From the NCBI RefSeq assembly GCF_018130465.1, contig NZ_JAFCKJ010000003.1, positions 310,001 to 374,000 on the forward strand: a DNA stretch of 64,000 bases, in the 5' to 3' direction. The notes below the pieces were generated by a model that was not told where the DNA came from, made no database searches, and saw only the letters and a list, made by a program, of their open reading frames with translations. Source of the DNA: Bradyrhizobium canariense (lineage in GTDB: Bacteria > Pseudomonadota > Alphaproteobacteria > Rhizobiales > Xanthobacteraceae). Of this stretch, positions 33,213 through 41,196 are shown piece after piece. Each line of letters opens with the position of its first letter. The stretch's first letter is position 1. The position numbers were made by a program, and so were the translations under genes.

Positions 33213-33477
33213 GAGCCCGACTCTAGCCGGACGATCTGGACAAGCGCATGGCAATTTCGTCCGTATGATTGCGGGGGTTAACACCCTCCTCACGCGAACC
33301 TTCTGATCGCTTGCCGACGGAAGGGAGAAGCCGCGAATGGCGCGATCGTTTCCAGAGATGTGTGCCGCACGAAGCAGTGAGGCTGGGCTTGATACGGACC
33401 GATCTGTGAAGTGCGTCACAGCCTGCGCCCGGCGTCTCCGCTAAACAGTCCTCAACGCTCCCAGGGAGCGAGAAGGC

Positions 33478-33657
33478 ATGGGAGATGTTCCCGTCATGAC
33501 ACAAAAAGCCGCAGCCGAAATTGCCGTCCCGACGCGACGCGAACGATCCGACCCGCTTGGCATCGCATATCTTGCGACCATCGGCATCGTGATACTGGCC
33601 TGGATCGCAGGCCTGGTTTGGGCCGCGATCGCGTTCTTCAGCTGGCTGGTGTCCTGA
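33478..33657 (+). CDS. Small single-span membrane protein
   Basis: 59 aa. A polar N-terminus (TQKAAAEIAVPTRRERSDP) is followed by one hydrophobic span (LATIGIVILAWIAGLVWAAI) ending at the C-terminus (FFSWLVS). Two in-frame ATGs occur (33478 and 33496); the first has GGGAG about 11 bases upstream. Inner-membrane location is likely; function unknown. Confidence 0.65.
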   Translation: MGDVPVMTQKAAAEIAVPTRRERSDPLGIAYLATIGIVILAWIAGLVWAAIAFFSWLVS

Positions 33658-33713
33658 CGCGCGGGCGATCCCGTTTTCATTTTCGGCCAGCTGACGGCCA
33701 GCGCCAAAACAAA

Positions 33714-33738
33714 AGAGGCGGGCTTTTCGCCCGCCTCT
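33714..33738 (-). terminator. Bidirectional intrinsic terminator
   Basis: AGAGGCGGGC and GCCCGCCTCT form a 10-bp perfect stem with a TTTTC loop. On the reverse strand the stem is followed by TTTTGTTTT, so it terminates the Pro/Gly-rich protein gene ending at 33764. It also faces the small membrane protein gene ending at 33657. Confidence 0.85.
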
Positions 33739-33763
33739 TCGCTTCAGGTCTCGCCTGGAGTGT

Positions 33764-34585
33764 TCAGTAACACGCGCGGGGATCTGCCTGCACGTACTGG
33801 CCGCTCGGATAGCGGTAGTAGCAGTTGCCTTGGGCCAGATAGTAGCCGGGGCGCGATGCAGCCGTGGCGCCGGCGATCGCGCCGGTGGCACCGCCGATCA
33901 CGGCGCCTGCGGCCGCGCCCGAGGCGTTGCCCGAGATCAGGCCGCCCAGCACGCCGCCGACGATGGCGCCGCCAAGCGCGCTCGCGCCGGGATCAGCCGG
34001 AGGCGGCGGCGGTTCGTAGGCGTCGGGAGGCGGCGCCGGGGCATAGGCCACCGGCACGTCGTCGTAATAATCCTCCGAGATGTAGGCCGGCGGCCCGTCC
34101 ATCCGCTGCGGATAATAATACCGCGCGCCGCCGACATCCCACCACCAGCCGGAGCGGCCGTTGTGGACTTCGTGGCGCCAGCGCCCGCCATCCCAGGCGA
34201 GATGGCCGCGATAGGCGTGTCCGCCCCAATCGCGCGCCGGTGCGGGACCCCTGGCGTAATTGCGTGCGGGCGGTGGGCCGCCGGCATTGCGCGGGCCAGG
34301 ACCTTGACCCCTAAGACCTGGACCGCCGTCAACGCCCGGACCTGGACCCGCATGACCAGGACCGCTGGCATGAGGCTGGCCGCCGGGCTGTGGCCCGGGC
34401 CGAGCCGCCTGCTGTGGCGGCGGACCCTTGCGCATGTTCTGCGGCGGCGCACCGGCGCCCGGCCCGGCCGATGGCGGGGAGGCGTCTCTCGGCGGCCTAG
34501 CGTCCTGAGCCTGCGCCGAGACGGCAAGCAATGACATGGCCGAAACCAAGGGAATGATGATCTTCATGCGGCTGGACGCACTCAT
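33764..34585 (-). CDS. Secreted Pro/Gly-rich protein with glycine-zipper segment
   Basis: 273 aa with a signal peptide (KIIIPLVSAMSLLAVSAQA, cleavage near AQA-QD). It has a long Pro/Gly/Arg-rich low-complexity stretch (about residues 25-120), a Trp/Tyr-rich patch (GRSGWWWDVGGARYYYP), then a proline run and a glycine-zipper segment (GGAIVGGVLGGLISGNASG). The C-terminus holds two cysteines (GNCYYRYPSGQ, DPRACY). ATG at 34585 has AGGGG upstream; the next ATG (34567) has none. Likely periplasmic or outer-membrane associated; function unknown. Confidence 0.8.
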   Translation of the reverse strand: MSASSRMKIIIPLVSAMSLLAVSAQAQDARPPRDASPPSAGPGAGAPPQNMRKGPPPQQAARPGPQPGGQPHASGPGHAGPGPGVDGGPGLRGQGPGPRNAGGPPPARNYARGPAPARDWGGHAYRGHLAWDGGRWRHEVHNGRSGWWWDVGGARYYYPQRMDGPPAYISEDYYDDVPVAYAPAPPPDAYEPPPPPADPGASALGGAIVGGVLGGLISGNASGAAAGAVIGGATGAIAGATAASRPGYYLAQGNCYYRYPSGQYVQADPRACY

Positions 34586-34770
34586 GCGTGCTTGAACCCC
34601 TGCTCTCTCGATTGCCGTCAATGGCCGTGGTGCCTGGCGCGATAGACGATTCGCATCGCGCTGAGCTGATGCCGGCTGACATGACTGACCTGCTTTGGTC
34701 GGCTAAGTCCCGTTACAAATGATTAAGATCACGGCATTTTTTCGTCCGCGCGGACCGCACTGGAGTGCCT

Positions 34771-35007
34771 CTAGCGGGCCGGCTCGATCACATTGCAGTT
34801 GCTTCGCCCGGACATCAGGCAGTCCTGCATCTTGCTCGCGGAGGTGAGATCGCGCGCGAGCCACCAGCCGACGCCGAGGATCACGATCGCGATGATCAAA
34901 CCGGCGATGGCGCCGCGGCGGTTGTCGCCGGATTGACGCTTGGGTCGGGGTTTGGGCTTCTCGCCCGGTGCAGGCTTGAGTTCGGGATTGGGCTCGGGGC
35001 TGGACAT
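34771..35007 (-). CDS. Small single-span membrane protein
   Basis: 78 aa. A Pro/Lys-rich cytoplasmic N-terminus (PNPELKPAPGEKPKPRPKR) is followed by one span (GAIAGLIIAIVILGVGWWLA) and a short outer tail with two cysteines (MQDCLMSGRSNCNVIEPAR). No named family recognised. The cysteine pair could form a disulfide in the periplasm. Confidence 0.72.
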   Translation of the reverse strand: MSSPEPNPELKPAPGEKPKPRPKRQSGDNRRGAIAGLIIAIVILGVGWWLARDLTSASKMQDCLMSGRSNCNVIEPAR

Positions 35008-35109
35008 GGCTACCTGGTCGCGCGGGCACCAGGGGCTTTATCAGCTCTGCGACCTGGCGTCACATCCCGCGCGGCCTCGGGTCAGTCTCTCCAGTTCAGC
35101 CTCGTTAGC

Positions 35110-35346
35110 TCAGCCTCGGGTCTGCCGGATCGCATCCTTGCGCGAGGTTTCGACCGCCGGGATCGCCTGCTGGGCCCGCGGAGCGCAGGTCGTGAGCACA
35201 AACGCGGTCTGGGTGCATTCCCAATCCGCACCCAGGACGGCACTTTCGATCGGCTGCGGACGGGCGAGGAGCAGCGTGGCACCGACCAGGGCTGCCACCG
35301 CGACGGCGATTGCGAGCGCCTTCAGGCTCAGTCTTGAGATCGTCAT
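35110..35346 (-). CDS. Small exported or membrane-anchored hypothetical protein
   Basis: 78 aa with an N-terminal hydrophobic segment ([21 protein letters not shown]) followed by a short domain with two cysteines (WECTQTAFVLTTCAPRA). It resembles the preceding small protein in plan (anchor plus CxnC tail) but not in sequence. Function unknown. Confidence 0.7.
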   Translation of the reverse strand: MTISRLSLKALAIAVAVAALVGATLLLARPQPIESAVLGADWECTQTAFVLTTCAPRAQQAIPAVETSRKDAIRQTRG

Positions 35347-35612
35347 GCCCGTGCTCCGCGTCTCATACCGGGCGGACGCTAGGCGCCGCCCTGGTGCCCC
35401 TTTATGAGGGACATCACAATTCGGCAGTTTTTCGGGGCTACGAGAGATCGTCGGGGCGGCGATTTTCGTCTACCTGATCGGCTGCGATTATAGGTGGCAT
35501 CACGGCGCGCGCCGATGTACACGCATCTGCGTCGCGCGGCGCCCGCTATGCCCAGCCGACGTACCAACAGGCAATGATGTAGGATCGAAAGCGAGGATGA
35601 CAAGGTTCGCCG

Positions 35613-35960
35613 ATGAGTGGATTTAGGGAACCAGGCTTCTCCGACCGACAAAAGGCGGCACAGGAAGCACGTAAAAACCTTTTGAACAAATTCAAGTCGC
35701 AGCCGGGGCCGGATGATCCCGCGGTTGTGGCGAAGCGTGCGGAGCGCGAGGCCCTCGCGGCCAAGCGCGCCGAGGCAAAGGCTGCGCGCGAGACGGAAAA
35801 AGCCGAGCAGAAGCGCCTTGAAGAAGAGGCTGCCGCGCTCGAGGCCGCGCGGATCGCCCGCGAAGCCGAAGAAGCCGTCGCAAAGGCGGCTGAAGCCGAA
35901 GCCGAGCAAAAGGCCAGGCGAGACGCCCGCTACGCCGCCCGCAAGGCGAAGCGCAAGTAG
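35613..35960 (+). CDS. DUF6481-type Ala/Glu/Lys-rich helical protein
   Basis: 115 aa. It begins SGFREPGFSDRQKAAQEARK and then forms one long charged helix of A/E/K/R repeats (about residues 45-110), predicted coiled coil, ending KAKRK. The N-terminal signature fits the DUF6481 family of alphaproteobacteria. Soluble, function unknown. Good codon bias supports the gene. Confidence 0.82.
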   Translation: MSGFREPGFSDRQKAAQEARKNLLNKFKSQPGPDDPAVVAKRAEREALAAKRAEAKAARETEKAEQKRLEEEAAALEAARIAREAEEAVAKAAEAEAEQKARRDARYAARKAKRK

Positions 35961-36083
35961 CGTTCGCAAGTCACGTTCAATTGAATTTGGACTGAAACAT
36001 TACTCCGGGGCGGTCCACGTGACCGCCCCCAGACTTTTGGCGCGCGCGTCTGCCTGCGCAGGCGCCTCCACGACGATGGAAGA

Positions 36084-36326
36084 TCAGTGCTTCTTCATCA
36101 TCCCGTCGTCTTTTTTCATCCCGTCCTTCGACATCGTGTCCTTCTTCATGCCGTCGTCCTTGGACATGGTGTCCTTCTTCATGCCGTCCTTGGACATCGT
36201 GTCCTTCTTCATCATGCCGTCATCCTTGCCCATCTTGTCTTGAGCAAAGGCGGCCGGCGACAGCGCGAGGCCGAACGAGAGAACGGCCGCCGAAACGCCG
36301 AGCGCGATGCGGGTACGAATGGTCAT
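36084..36326 (-). CDS. Pentapeptide MxKDx-repeat protein
   Basis: 80 aa. The signal peptide ends AFAQD; the mature part is made of repeats of Met-x-Lys-Asp-x (MGKDD, MMKKD, MSKDG, MKKDT), matching the MxKDx repeat family. The repeats are also visible in DNA as tandem 15- to 30-base units rich in GTCCTTCTTCAT. Highly polar, Met/Lys/Asp-rich periplasmic product; metal binding is conceivable but unproven. Confidence 0.88.
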   Translation of the reverse strand: MTIRTRIALGVSAAVLSFGLALSPAAFAQDKMGKDDGMMKKDTMSKDGMKKDTMSKDDGMKKDTMSKDGMKKDDGMMKKH

Positions 36327-36513
36327 GACTGGTCTTCCCTTCGAGATGATGTTTGTCAGCGACGGACGCCGCTATCTGATCTCGACGGATTGCCACGGGG
36401 CGTTGTTACGCGGCCGCTGATAAATTTCTGCGCACTTGCCGCTGTCCTTCGTTTGGCGGATCCAGGGGATCAGGAGTGTGCAACGCAGCATGGCCGACAC
36501 TTGCCGCGGCATT

Positions 36514-36556
36514 CGGTCTCGAACTATCAGACTAGAGAACATTGTCTGAAAGACCG
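36514..36556 (+). promoter_or_regulatory. Nested inverted repeats upstream of TRAP system 1, possible operator
   Basis: CGGTCT (36514-36519) pairs with AGACCG (36551-36556), and inside it TCAGAC (36527-36532) pairs with GTCTGA (36544-36549). The centre is AT-richer than its surroundings. It lies about 90-130 nt before the dctP-like start, a sensible place for a regulator site. The rest of 36327-36646 shows only a tandem AAGAACCGTCC repeat at 36611-36633. Confidence 0.35.
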
Positions 36557-36646
36557 GTTAGGATGGGCCTCAGCGCGGTCTCAAAGACCAACCCAAAATC
36601 ACAGCAAACAAGAACCGTCCAAAGAACCGTCCAAGGGAATCACACC

Positions 36647-37669
36647 ATGCTCACGCGCCGCCACCTGATCGCGACCGCCGTCGCCGCACCCGCCATTCTC
36701 CGTTTCGGCACCGGCACCGCGCATGCTGCGACCACGCTGAAGATCTCGCATCAATTCCCCGGCGGCACCGTCGACAAGGGCGATTTCCGCGACCGGCTCT
36801 GCCGCATGTTCGCGGCCGAAGTCACCAAGCGCAGCAATGGCGACATCGCTGCTGAAATTTATCCGAACTCCTCGCTGATCAAGACCAACGCGCAGTTCTC
36901 GGCGATGCGCAAGGGCGCGCTCGACATCAGCCTCTATCCGATGCCCTATGCCGGTGGCGAATTGCCGGAAACCAATATCGGCCTGATGCCGGGCCTCGTC
37001 ACCACCTACGACCAGGGCATGCGCTGGAAGAAGGAACCGGTCGGCAAGGCGCTGACCGACTTCCTCGCCGACAAGGGCATCATCCTGCTCAGCTGGGTGT
37101 GGCAGGCCGGCGGCGTCGCCAGCCGCTCCAAGCCGATCGTGGCCCCCGAAGATGCCAAGGGTCTGAAGGTGCGCGGCGGCTCGCGCGAGATGGACATGGT
37201 GCTGCAGACCGCCGGCGCCTCGGTGCTGTCGGTGCCCTCGAACGAAATCTACGCAGCAATGCAGACGGGTGCCTGCGACGCCGGCATCACCTCATCGACC
37301 AGCCTGATCTCGTTCCGCCTCGAAGAGGTCGCGAAATCGCTGACCTCTGGCGCAGGCGCGTCCTATTGGTTCATGCTCGAGCCGCTGATGATGTCGAAGG
37401 CGATCTTCGACAAGCTGCCGAAGAACCAGCAGGACGTCCTGCTCGCGGTCGGCACCGAGCTCGAAGCCTTCGGCCGCAAGGGCGCGCAGGACGACGACGT
37501 CGAGGTGGCCAAGGTCTACGAGAAGGCCGGCGCCAAGGTCTCCGCGCTCGATGCCGCGACCGTCGGCAAGTGGCGTGACATCGCCCGCGACACCGCCTGG
37601 AAGGACTACGGCGCCAAGACTGCGACCTCGGCCAACCTGCTCAAGCTCGCGACCGACGTCGCCGCATGA
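36647..37669 (+). CDS. TRAP transporter substrate-binding protein (DctP family), system 1
   Basis: 340-aa periplasmic receptor for an organic acid or related solute. The N-terminus has a twin-arginine signal (LTRRHLIATAVAAPAILRF, cleavage near AHA-AT). The DctP fold follows: LKISHQFPGGTVDKGDF, MRKGALDISLYPMPYAGGELPE, EIYAAMQTGACDAGITS. The ATG at 36647 is preferred to longer frames because the Tat motif starts here. It is first of the P-Q-M operon; the stop overlaps the next start (ATGA). Ligand not predictable. Confidence 0.93.
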   Translation: MLTRRHLIATAVAAPAILRFGTGTAHAATTLKISHQFPGGTVDKGDFRDRLCRMFAAEVTKRSNGDIAAEIYPNSSLIKTNAQFSAMRKGALDISLYPMPYAGGELPETNIGLMPGLVTTYDQGMRWKKEPVGKALTDFLADKGIILLSWVWQAGGVASRSKPIVAPEDAKGLKVRGGSREMDMVLQTAGASVLSVPSNEIYAAMQTGACDAGITSSTSLISFRLEEVAKSLTSGAGASYWFMLEPLMMSKAIFDKLPKNQQDVLLAVGTELEAFGRKGAQDDDVEVAKVYEKAGAKVSALDAATVGKWRDIARDTAWKDYGAKTATSANLLKLATDVAA

Positions 37670-38220
37670 GCCACGGTCCGCTTCCGGATCGTGACGACCA
37701 GGCAAACGCTGCCGCAAGGACCGGCCTTGCGGCGGCGATCGATCGCGGTCTCGCCATCCTCAACAGCATCATCGTCGTGTTCGCCGCGATCGCGCTGATC
37801 GCGGCCTGCGCCATCCTGAGCTACAGCGTGCTCAGCCGCGCCTTGTTCCACGCCGCCAATTACTGGCAGGACGAGGCCGCGGTGTTCCTGCTGGTCGGCG
37901 CCACCTTCATGACGGCCGCCTACGTGCAGCAGAACCGCGGTCATATCGGCATCGAGGCCTTCGTCGGCCTGCTCTCGCCGCTGGCGAACCGGATCAGGCT
38001 CTGGCTGGTCGATGCCGTGACGCTTCTGTTCTGCGCCTTCTTCGCCTGGAAGTCCTGGACGCTGGCGCATGAAGCCTTTGTCGACGGCCAGGTCTCGAAC
38101 TCGATGTGGTCGCCGCCGCTGGCCGTCCCCTATTCGTTGATGGCGCTCGGCATGAGCCTGCTCTGCGTCCAGATCCTCGTGCAGCTTGCGCTGCCTTTCG
38201 CTGGAGCCAGGCGTTCATGA
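37666..38220 (+). CDS. TRAP transporter small permease (DctQ family), system 1
   Basis: 184 aa with four membrane spans (for example LNSIIVVFAAIALIAACAIL). NYWQDEAAVFLLVGATFM and YVQQNRGHIGIEAFVGLL are the usual DctQ landmarks. It overlaps both neighbours by ATGA, so all three genes are translated as a unit. Confidence 0.92.
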   Translation: MSHGPLPDRDDQANAAARTGLAAAIDRGLAILNSIIVVFAAIALIAACAILSYSVLSRALFHAANYWQDEAAVFLLVGATFMTAAYVQQNRGHIGIEAFVGLLSPLANRIRLWLVDAVTLLFCAFFAWKSWTLAHEAFVDGQVSNSMWSPPLAVPYSLMALGMSLLCVQILVQLALPFAGARRS

Positions 38221-39575
38221 GCGTTTTCGGTATCGGCCTCGCGTACGGGATCGCGACGCTGGTCGTGATGTTTTCGGGCATGCCGATTGCGTTCGCGCTC
38301 GGCGCGGTCGCGGTCGTGTTCATGGGCATCTACATGCCCGCCGCCTCGCTCGATACGGTGACGCAGAACGTCTACGAGGAAATGGCCTCGATCACGCTGC
38401 TGTCGATCCCGCTCTTTATCCTGAAGGGCGCCGCGATCGGTAAGTCGCGCGCGGGCCAGGATCTCTACTCGGCTCTGCACGCCTGGCTGCACCGTGTCCC
38501 CGGCGGCCTCGGCGTCGCCAACGTGTTTGCCTGCGCGCTGTTTGCGGCGATGGCGGGCTCCAGCCCAGCGACCTGCTCGGCCATCGGCTCGGCCGGCATC
38601 CCCGAGATGCGCAAGCGCGGCTATTCCGGCGGCTTTGCCGCCGGCATCATCGCCGCCGGCGGCACGCTCGGCATCCTGCTGCCGCCGTCGATCACCATGA
38701 TCCTGTTTGCGGTCGCCGCCGAAAAATCGCTGGGACGGCTGTTCCTCGCCGGCATCGGGCCCGGCCTGCTGCTGGTCTCCCTGTTCGGCGCCTACGCCGT
38801 GATCCGCTTCCGCCAGGAATATGCCGCGGCCGAAGCGATCTACAAGAACGGCGGCCCGGAAGCTGCGATCCTCGCCCGAGACGAATACACGCTCGCGGAA
38901 CGCTTCAGCGTGCTGCCGCGCGTGATCCCCTTCGTGCTGCTGCTCACCGGCGTCATGATCGCGCTCTATGGCGGCTACGCGACGCCGTCGGAGACCGCCG
39001 GCCTCGGCGGCCTCTTGGCGCTGGCGCTGATCGCGGCGATCTACAGCGTGTGGCGGCCGAGCGACCTCGCCCCGATCCTGAAATCGACGATCCGGGAATC
39101 AACGATGCTGATGATGATCATCGGCATGTCGCTGCTCTATTCCTACGTGATGAGCTATCTCCATATCTCGCAATCGGCCGCCGAATCCGTCGTCGCGATG
39201 CACCTGCCGCGCTGGGGACTCTTGTTCGCGGTCCTCGTCATGGTCGTCGTGCTCGGTTTCTTCCTGCCGCCGGTCTCGATCATCCTGATGACCGCGCCGA
39301 TCATCCTGCCGCCCTTACGCGCCGCCAATTTCGACATCATCTGGTTCGGTGTCGTCATGACCATCGTGATGGAGATGGGGCTGATCCATCCACCCGTCGG
39401 CCTCAACATCTTCGTCATCCGCAACGTCGCGCCCGACATCCCCTTGCGCGAGGTGATCTGGGGCACGCTGCCGTTCGTGCTGCTGATGATGGTCGCGGTG
39501 CTGCTGCTGTGTTTCTTCCCGGGGATTTCGACCGGGCTGCCGGATCTGGTGATGGGGCCGGACGGGAGCAGGTGA
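38217..39575 (+). CDS. TRAP transporter large permease (DctM family), system 1
   Basis: 452-aa polytopic permease with about 12 spans. Landmarks are FSGMPIAFALG, SIPLFILKGAAIGKS, the central GSSPATCSAIGSAGIPEM and GGTLGILLPPSI, and the C-terminal WFGVVMTIVMEMGLIHPPVG. The start is the ATG overlapping the dctQ-like stop. It ends the first TRAP operon. Confidence 0.94.
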   Translation: MSVFGIGLAYGIATLVVMFSGMPIAFALGAVAVVFMGIYMPAASLDTVTQNVYEEMASITLLSIPLFILKGAAIGKSRAGQDLYSALHAWLHRVPGGLGVANVFACALFAAMAGSSPATCSAIGSAGIPEMRKRGYSGGFAAGIIAAGGTLGILLPPSITMILFAVAAEKSLGRLFLAGIGPGLLLVSLFGAYAVIRFRQEYAAAEAIYKNGGPEAAILARDEYTLAERFSVLPRVIPFVLLLTGVMIALYGGYATPSETAGLGGLLALALIAAIYSVWRPSDLAPILKSTIRESTMLMMIIGMSLLYSYVMSYLHISQSAAESVVAMHLPRWGLLFAVLVMVVVLGFFLPPVSIILMTAPIILPPLRAANFDIIWFGVVMTIVMEMGLIHPPVGLNIFVIRNVAPDIPLREVIWGTLPFVLLMMVAVLLLCFFPGISTGLPDLVMGPDGSR

Positions 39576-39630
39576 GCCTGCCGAAGGGGGCAAAGCGGAG
39601 CGTGCCCATCATCTGTCGGCGATTGCGAAA

Positions 39631-39672
39631 ATATGGTGGGCGCGGCGCTACGCGCCTTTGCCCAGCCTACGA
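39631..39672. repeat. Palindromic intergenic repeat
   Basis: ATGGTGGGCGCGGCGC and a following GCGCCTTTGCCCAGCC are imperfect inverted arms around a TAC centre. It lies in the 106-bp gap between the convergent dctM-like and GntR genes, where it could act as a bidirectional terminator. It resembles the GGTGGGC/GCCCACC repeats common in Bradyrhizobium intergenic DNA. Confidence 0.55.
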
Positions 39673-39681
39673 GCGCATCGA

Positions 39682-40374
39682 CTACGGCTGGCCCTTCCGC
39701 CGCCCCTTCGGGGCGATCGCACCGCCGCCCACCACCTGCAACAGATCCTTGCGCACGGCCTCGATGTGTCGCTCCAGGAACCGGCAGGCCTCCTCGACCT
39801 TCTGCGCGCGGCAGAGCGCGATCAGATGGGCGTGCTCCTTCTCGGCAGTCCCCATCGCCTTGGTGTTGGAGAGCTGGAGGCGCGTGTAGCGGTCGCTGGT
39901 CTGGAGCAGCGACAGCACGATCGCGCGCGTGCGCGGCTGCGGCGCGTGCATATAGAGCGCCAGATGGAAGTCGGCGTTGAGCTGCCCCCAATCGCTGACA
40001 TTCTTCGCCTTGATTGCCTTCTCGAATTGCCTGTGGATGTCGTCGAGCGCATCGAAATCGTCCGCGGAGAAATGCGGCGCCGACTGCGCCAGCAGGCGCG
40101 GCTCCAGTATCCGACGCAGATCGAACACGTCGTTGATCTCGTCGAGCGACAGCTCGGAAACGATGGCGCCCTTCTGCGGAACGATGCGCACCAGCCCTTC
40201 CGCCTCGAGCTGGAACAGCGCCTCGCGCACGGGAATGCGGCTGACGCCATAGGCCTCGCCGAGCGCATCCTGGCGCAATTGCGAGCCGGCCGGATAGGTG
40301 CCGTCGAGGATCGCCTGCCGCAGCTGGTCGACGATCGCAGCCGACAGGGTGCGGTGCTTCAGAGGCTGTTTCAT
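39682..40374 (-). CDS. GntR-family transcriptional regulator (FCD-domain subfamily)
   Basis: 230 aa. Residues about 5-70 are the winged-helix DNA-binding domain (LSAAIVDQLRQAILDGTYP, YGVSRIPVREALFQLE, GLVRIVPQKGAIV). Residues about 80-215 are an all-helical FCD domain with metal/ligand His positions (NADFHLALYMHAPQ, CRFLERHIEAVRKDL). The ATG at 40374 has AGAAGG upstream. It is divergent from TRAP system 2 and probably controls it through the palindrome at 40512-40532, responding to the transported substrate or its product. Confidence 0.93.
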   Translation of the reverse strand: MKQPLKHRTLSAAIVDQLRQAILDGTYPAGSQLRQDALGEAYGVSRIPVREALFQLEAEGLVRIVPQKGAIVSELSLDEINDVFDLRRILEPRLLAQSAPHFSADDFDALDDIHRQFEKAIKAKNVSDWGQLNADFHLALYMHAPQPRTRAIVLSLLQTSDRYTRLQLSNTKAMGTAEKEHAHLIALCRAQKVEEACRFLERHIEAVRKDLLQVVGGGAIAPKGRRKGQP

Positions 40375-40501
40375 CTGACCTTCTGTTGTCCTTCCCGACT
40401 CGTCCAGCTCAAGCGGTCCCTCTCTTGCATGTTGCAGGACCCAGCAAAAGTGAGTGCCCAGCAAACGCGCGTCCTGCCGCCGAAATGACCGCAATCTCCG
40501 T

Positions 40502-40532
40502 TTGACACTCAAAATGTATAAATTATACATTT
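40502..40532 (+). promoter_or_regulatory. Promoter with overlapping 10-bp inverted-repeat operator for TRAP system 2
   Basis: TTGACA (40502-40507) and TATACA (40524-40529), 16 bases apart, look like a sigma-70 promoter. AAATGTATAA and TTATACATTT (40512-40532) form a perfect 10-bp inverted repeat around a single A that covers the spacer and -10 region. FCD-type GntR proteins bind palindromes of this size, so repression by the adjacent regulator is the natural inference. Confidence 0.7.
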
Positions 40533-40572
40533 GGCAATCGCACGAGAAATCTTCGGGGGTTGGGGCCTCTTT

Positions 40573-41196
40573 ATGATTGAGCAGACGATGCCGACCACGC
40601 GCGCGTTCAGCGTCCAACGCACGATCGTTCGCGCCTCCAGCGCCCTGCTCGCCTGTGAGCGCCTCGCGCTGATGGGCCTGATGTACCTGCTCACCGGCCT
40701 GATCCTGGTGAACGTCATCACCCGCTACTCGCACTTCCCGATCTATTGGATCGATGAATCCGCGGTTTATTGCGTGGTCTGGCTGACCTTCATCGGCGCC
40801 TCCGCGATGACGCGGCTGCGGCTCGACTTCGCGGTCACCATGCTGACGGAGCGGCTGTCGCTGCGGCACCAGAAGATCGCCAAGGTGATCTCGACCGGCC
40901 TCGTCGTCGTGTTCGGAATCGCTCTGATCATCACTTGCATGCTCTGGATGGACCCGATCGGATTGGCCCGCGCCGGGTTCGACGGCCGCAAGCTCGCGGC
41001 CGAGACCTTCAATTTCCTCTACACCGAACACACCCAGACGCTGAACTGGCCGACCTGGGTGCTCTATCTGACGCTGCCGATCTTCGCGGTGTCGATGACC
41101 GTGCACGGTCTCGCCAACCTCCTGGAAGATCTCGAGCTGGTCCCGCGCACGCCACCGAGGGGCTTTGCGCTCTCCGAACTCGACGGGGTCAACTGA
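40573..41196 (+). CDS. TRAP transporter small permease (DctQ family), system 2
   Basis: 207 aa with four hydrophobic spans (LMGLMYLLTGLILVNVIT is the first). YWIDESAVYCVVWLTFIGAS is the family landmark. ATG at 40573 with a G-rich stretch upstream is chosen over an earlier TTG, which lies inside the putative operator. The stop overlaps the start of the next gene by one base. Confidence 0.9.
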   Translation: MIEQTMPTTRAFSVQRTIVRASSALLACERLALMGLMYLLTGLILVNVITRYSHFPIYWIDESAVYCVVWLTFIGASAMTRLRLDFAVTMLTERLSLRHQKIAKVISTGLVVVFGIALIITCMLWMDPIGLARAGFDGRKLAAETFNFLYTEHTQTLNWPTWVLYLTLPIFAVSMTVHGLANLLEDLELVPRTPPRGFALSELDGVN

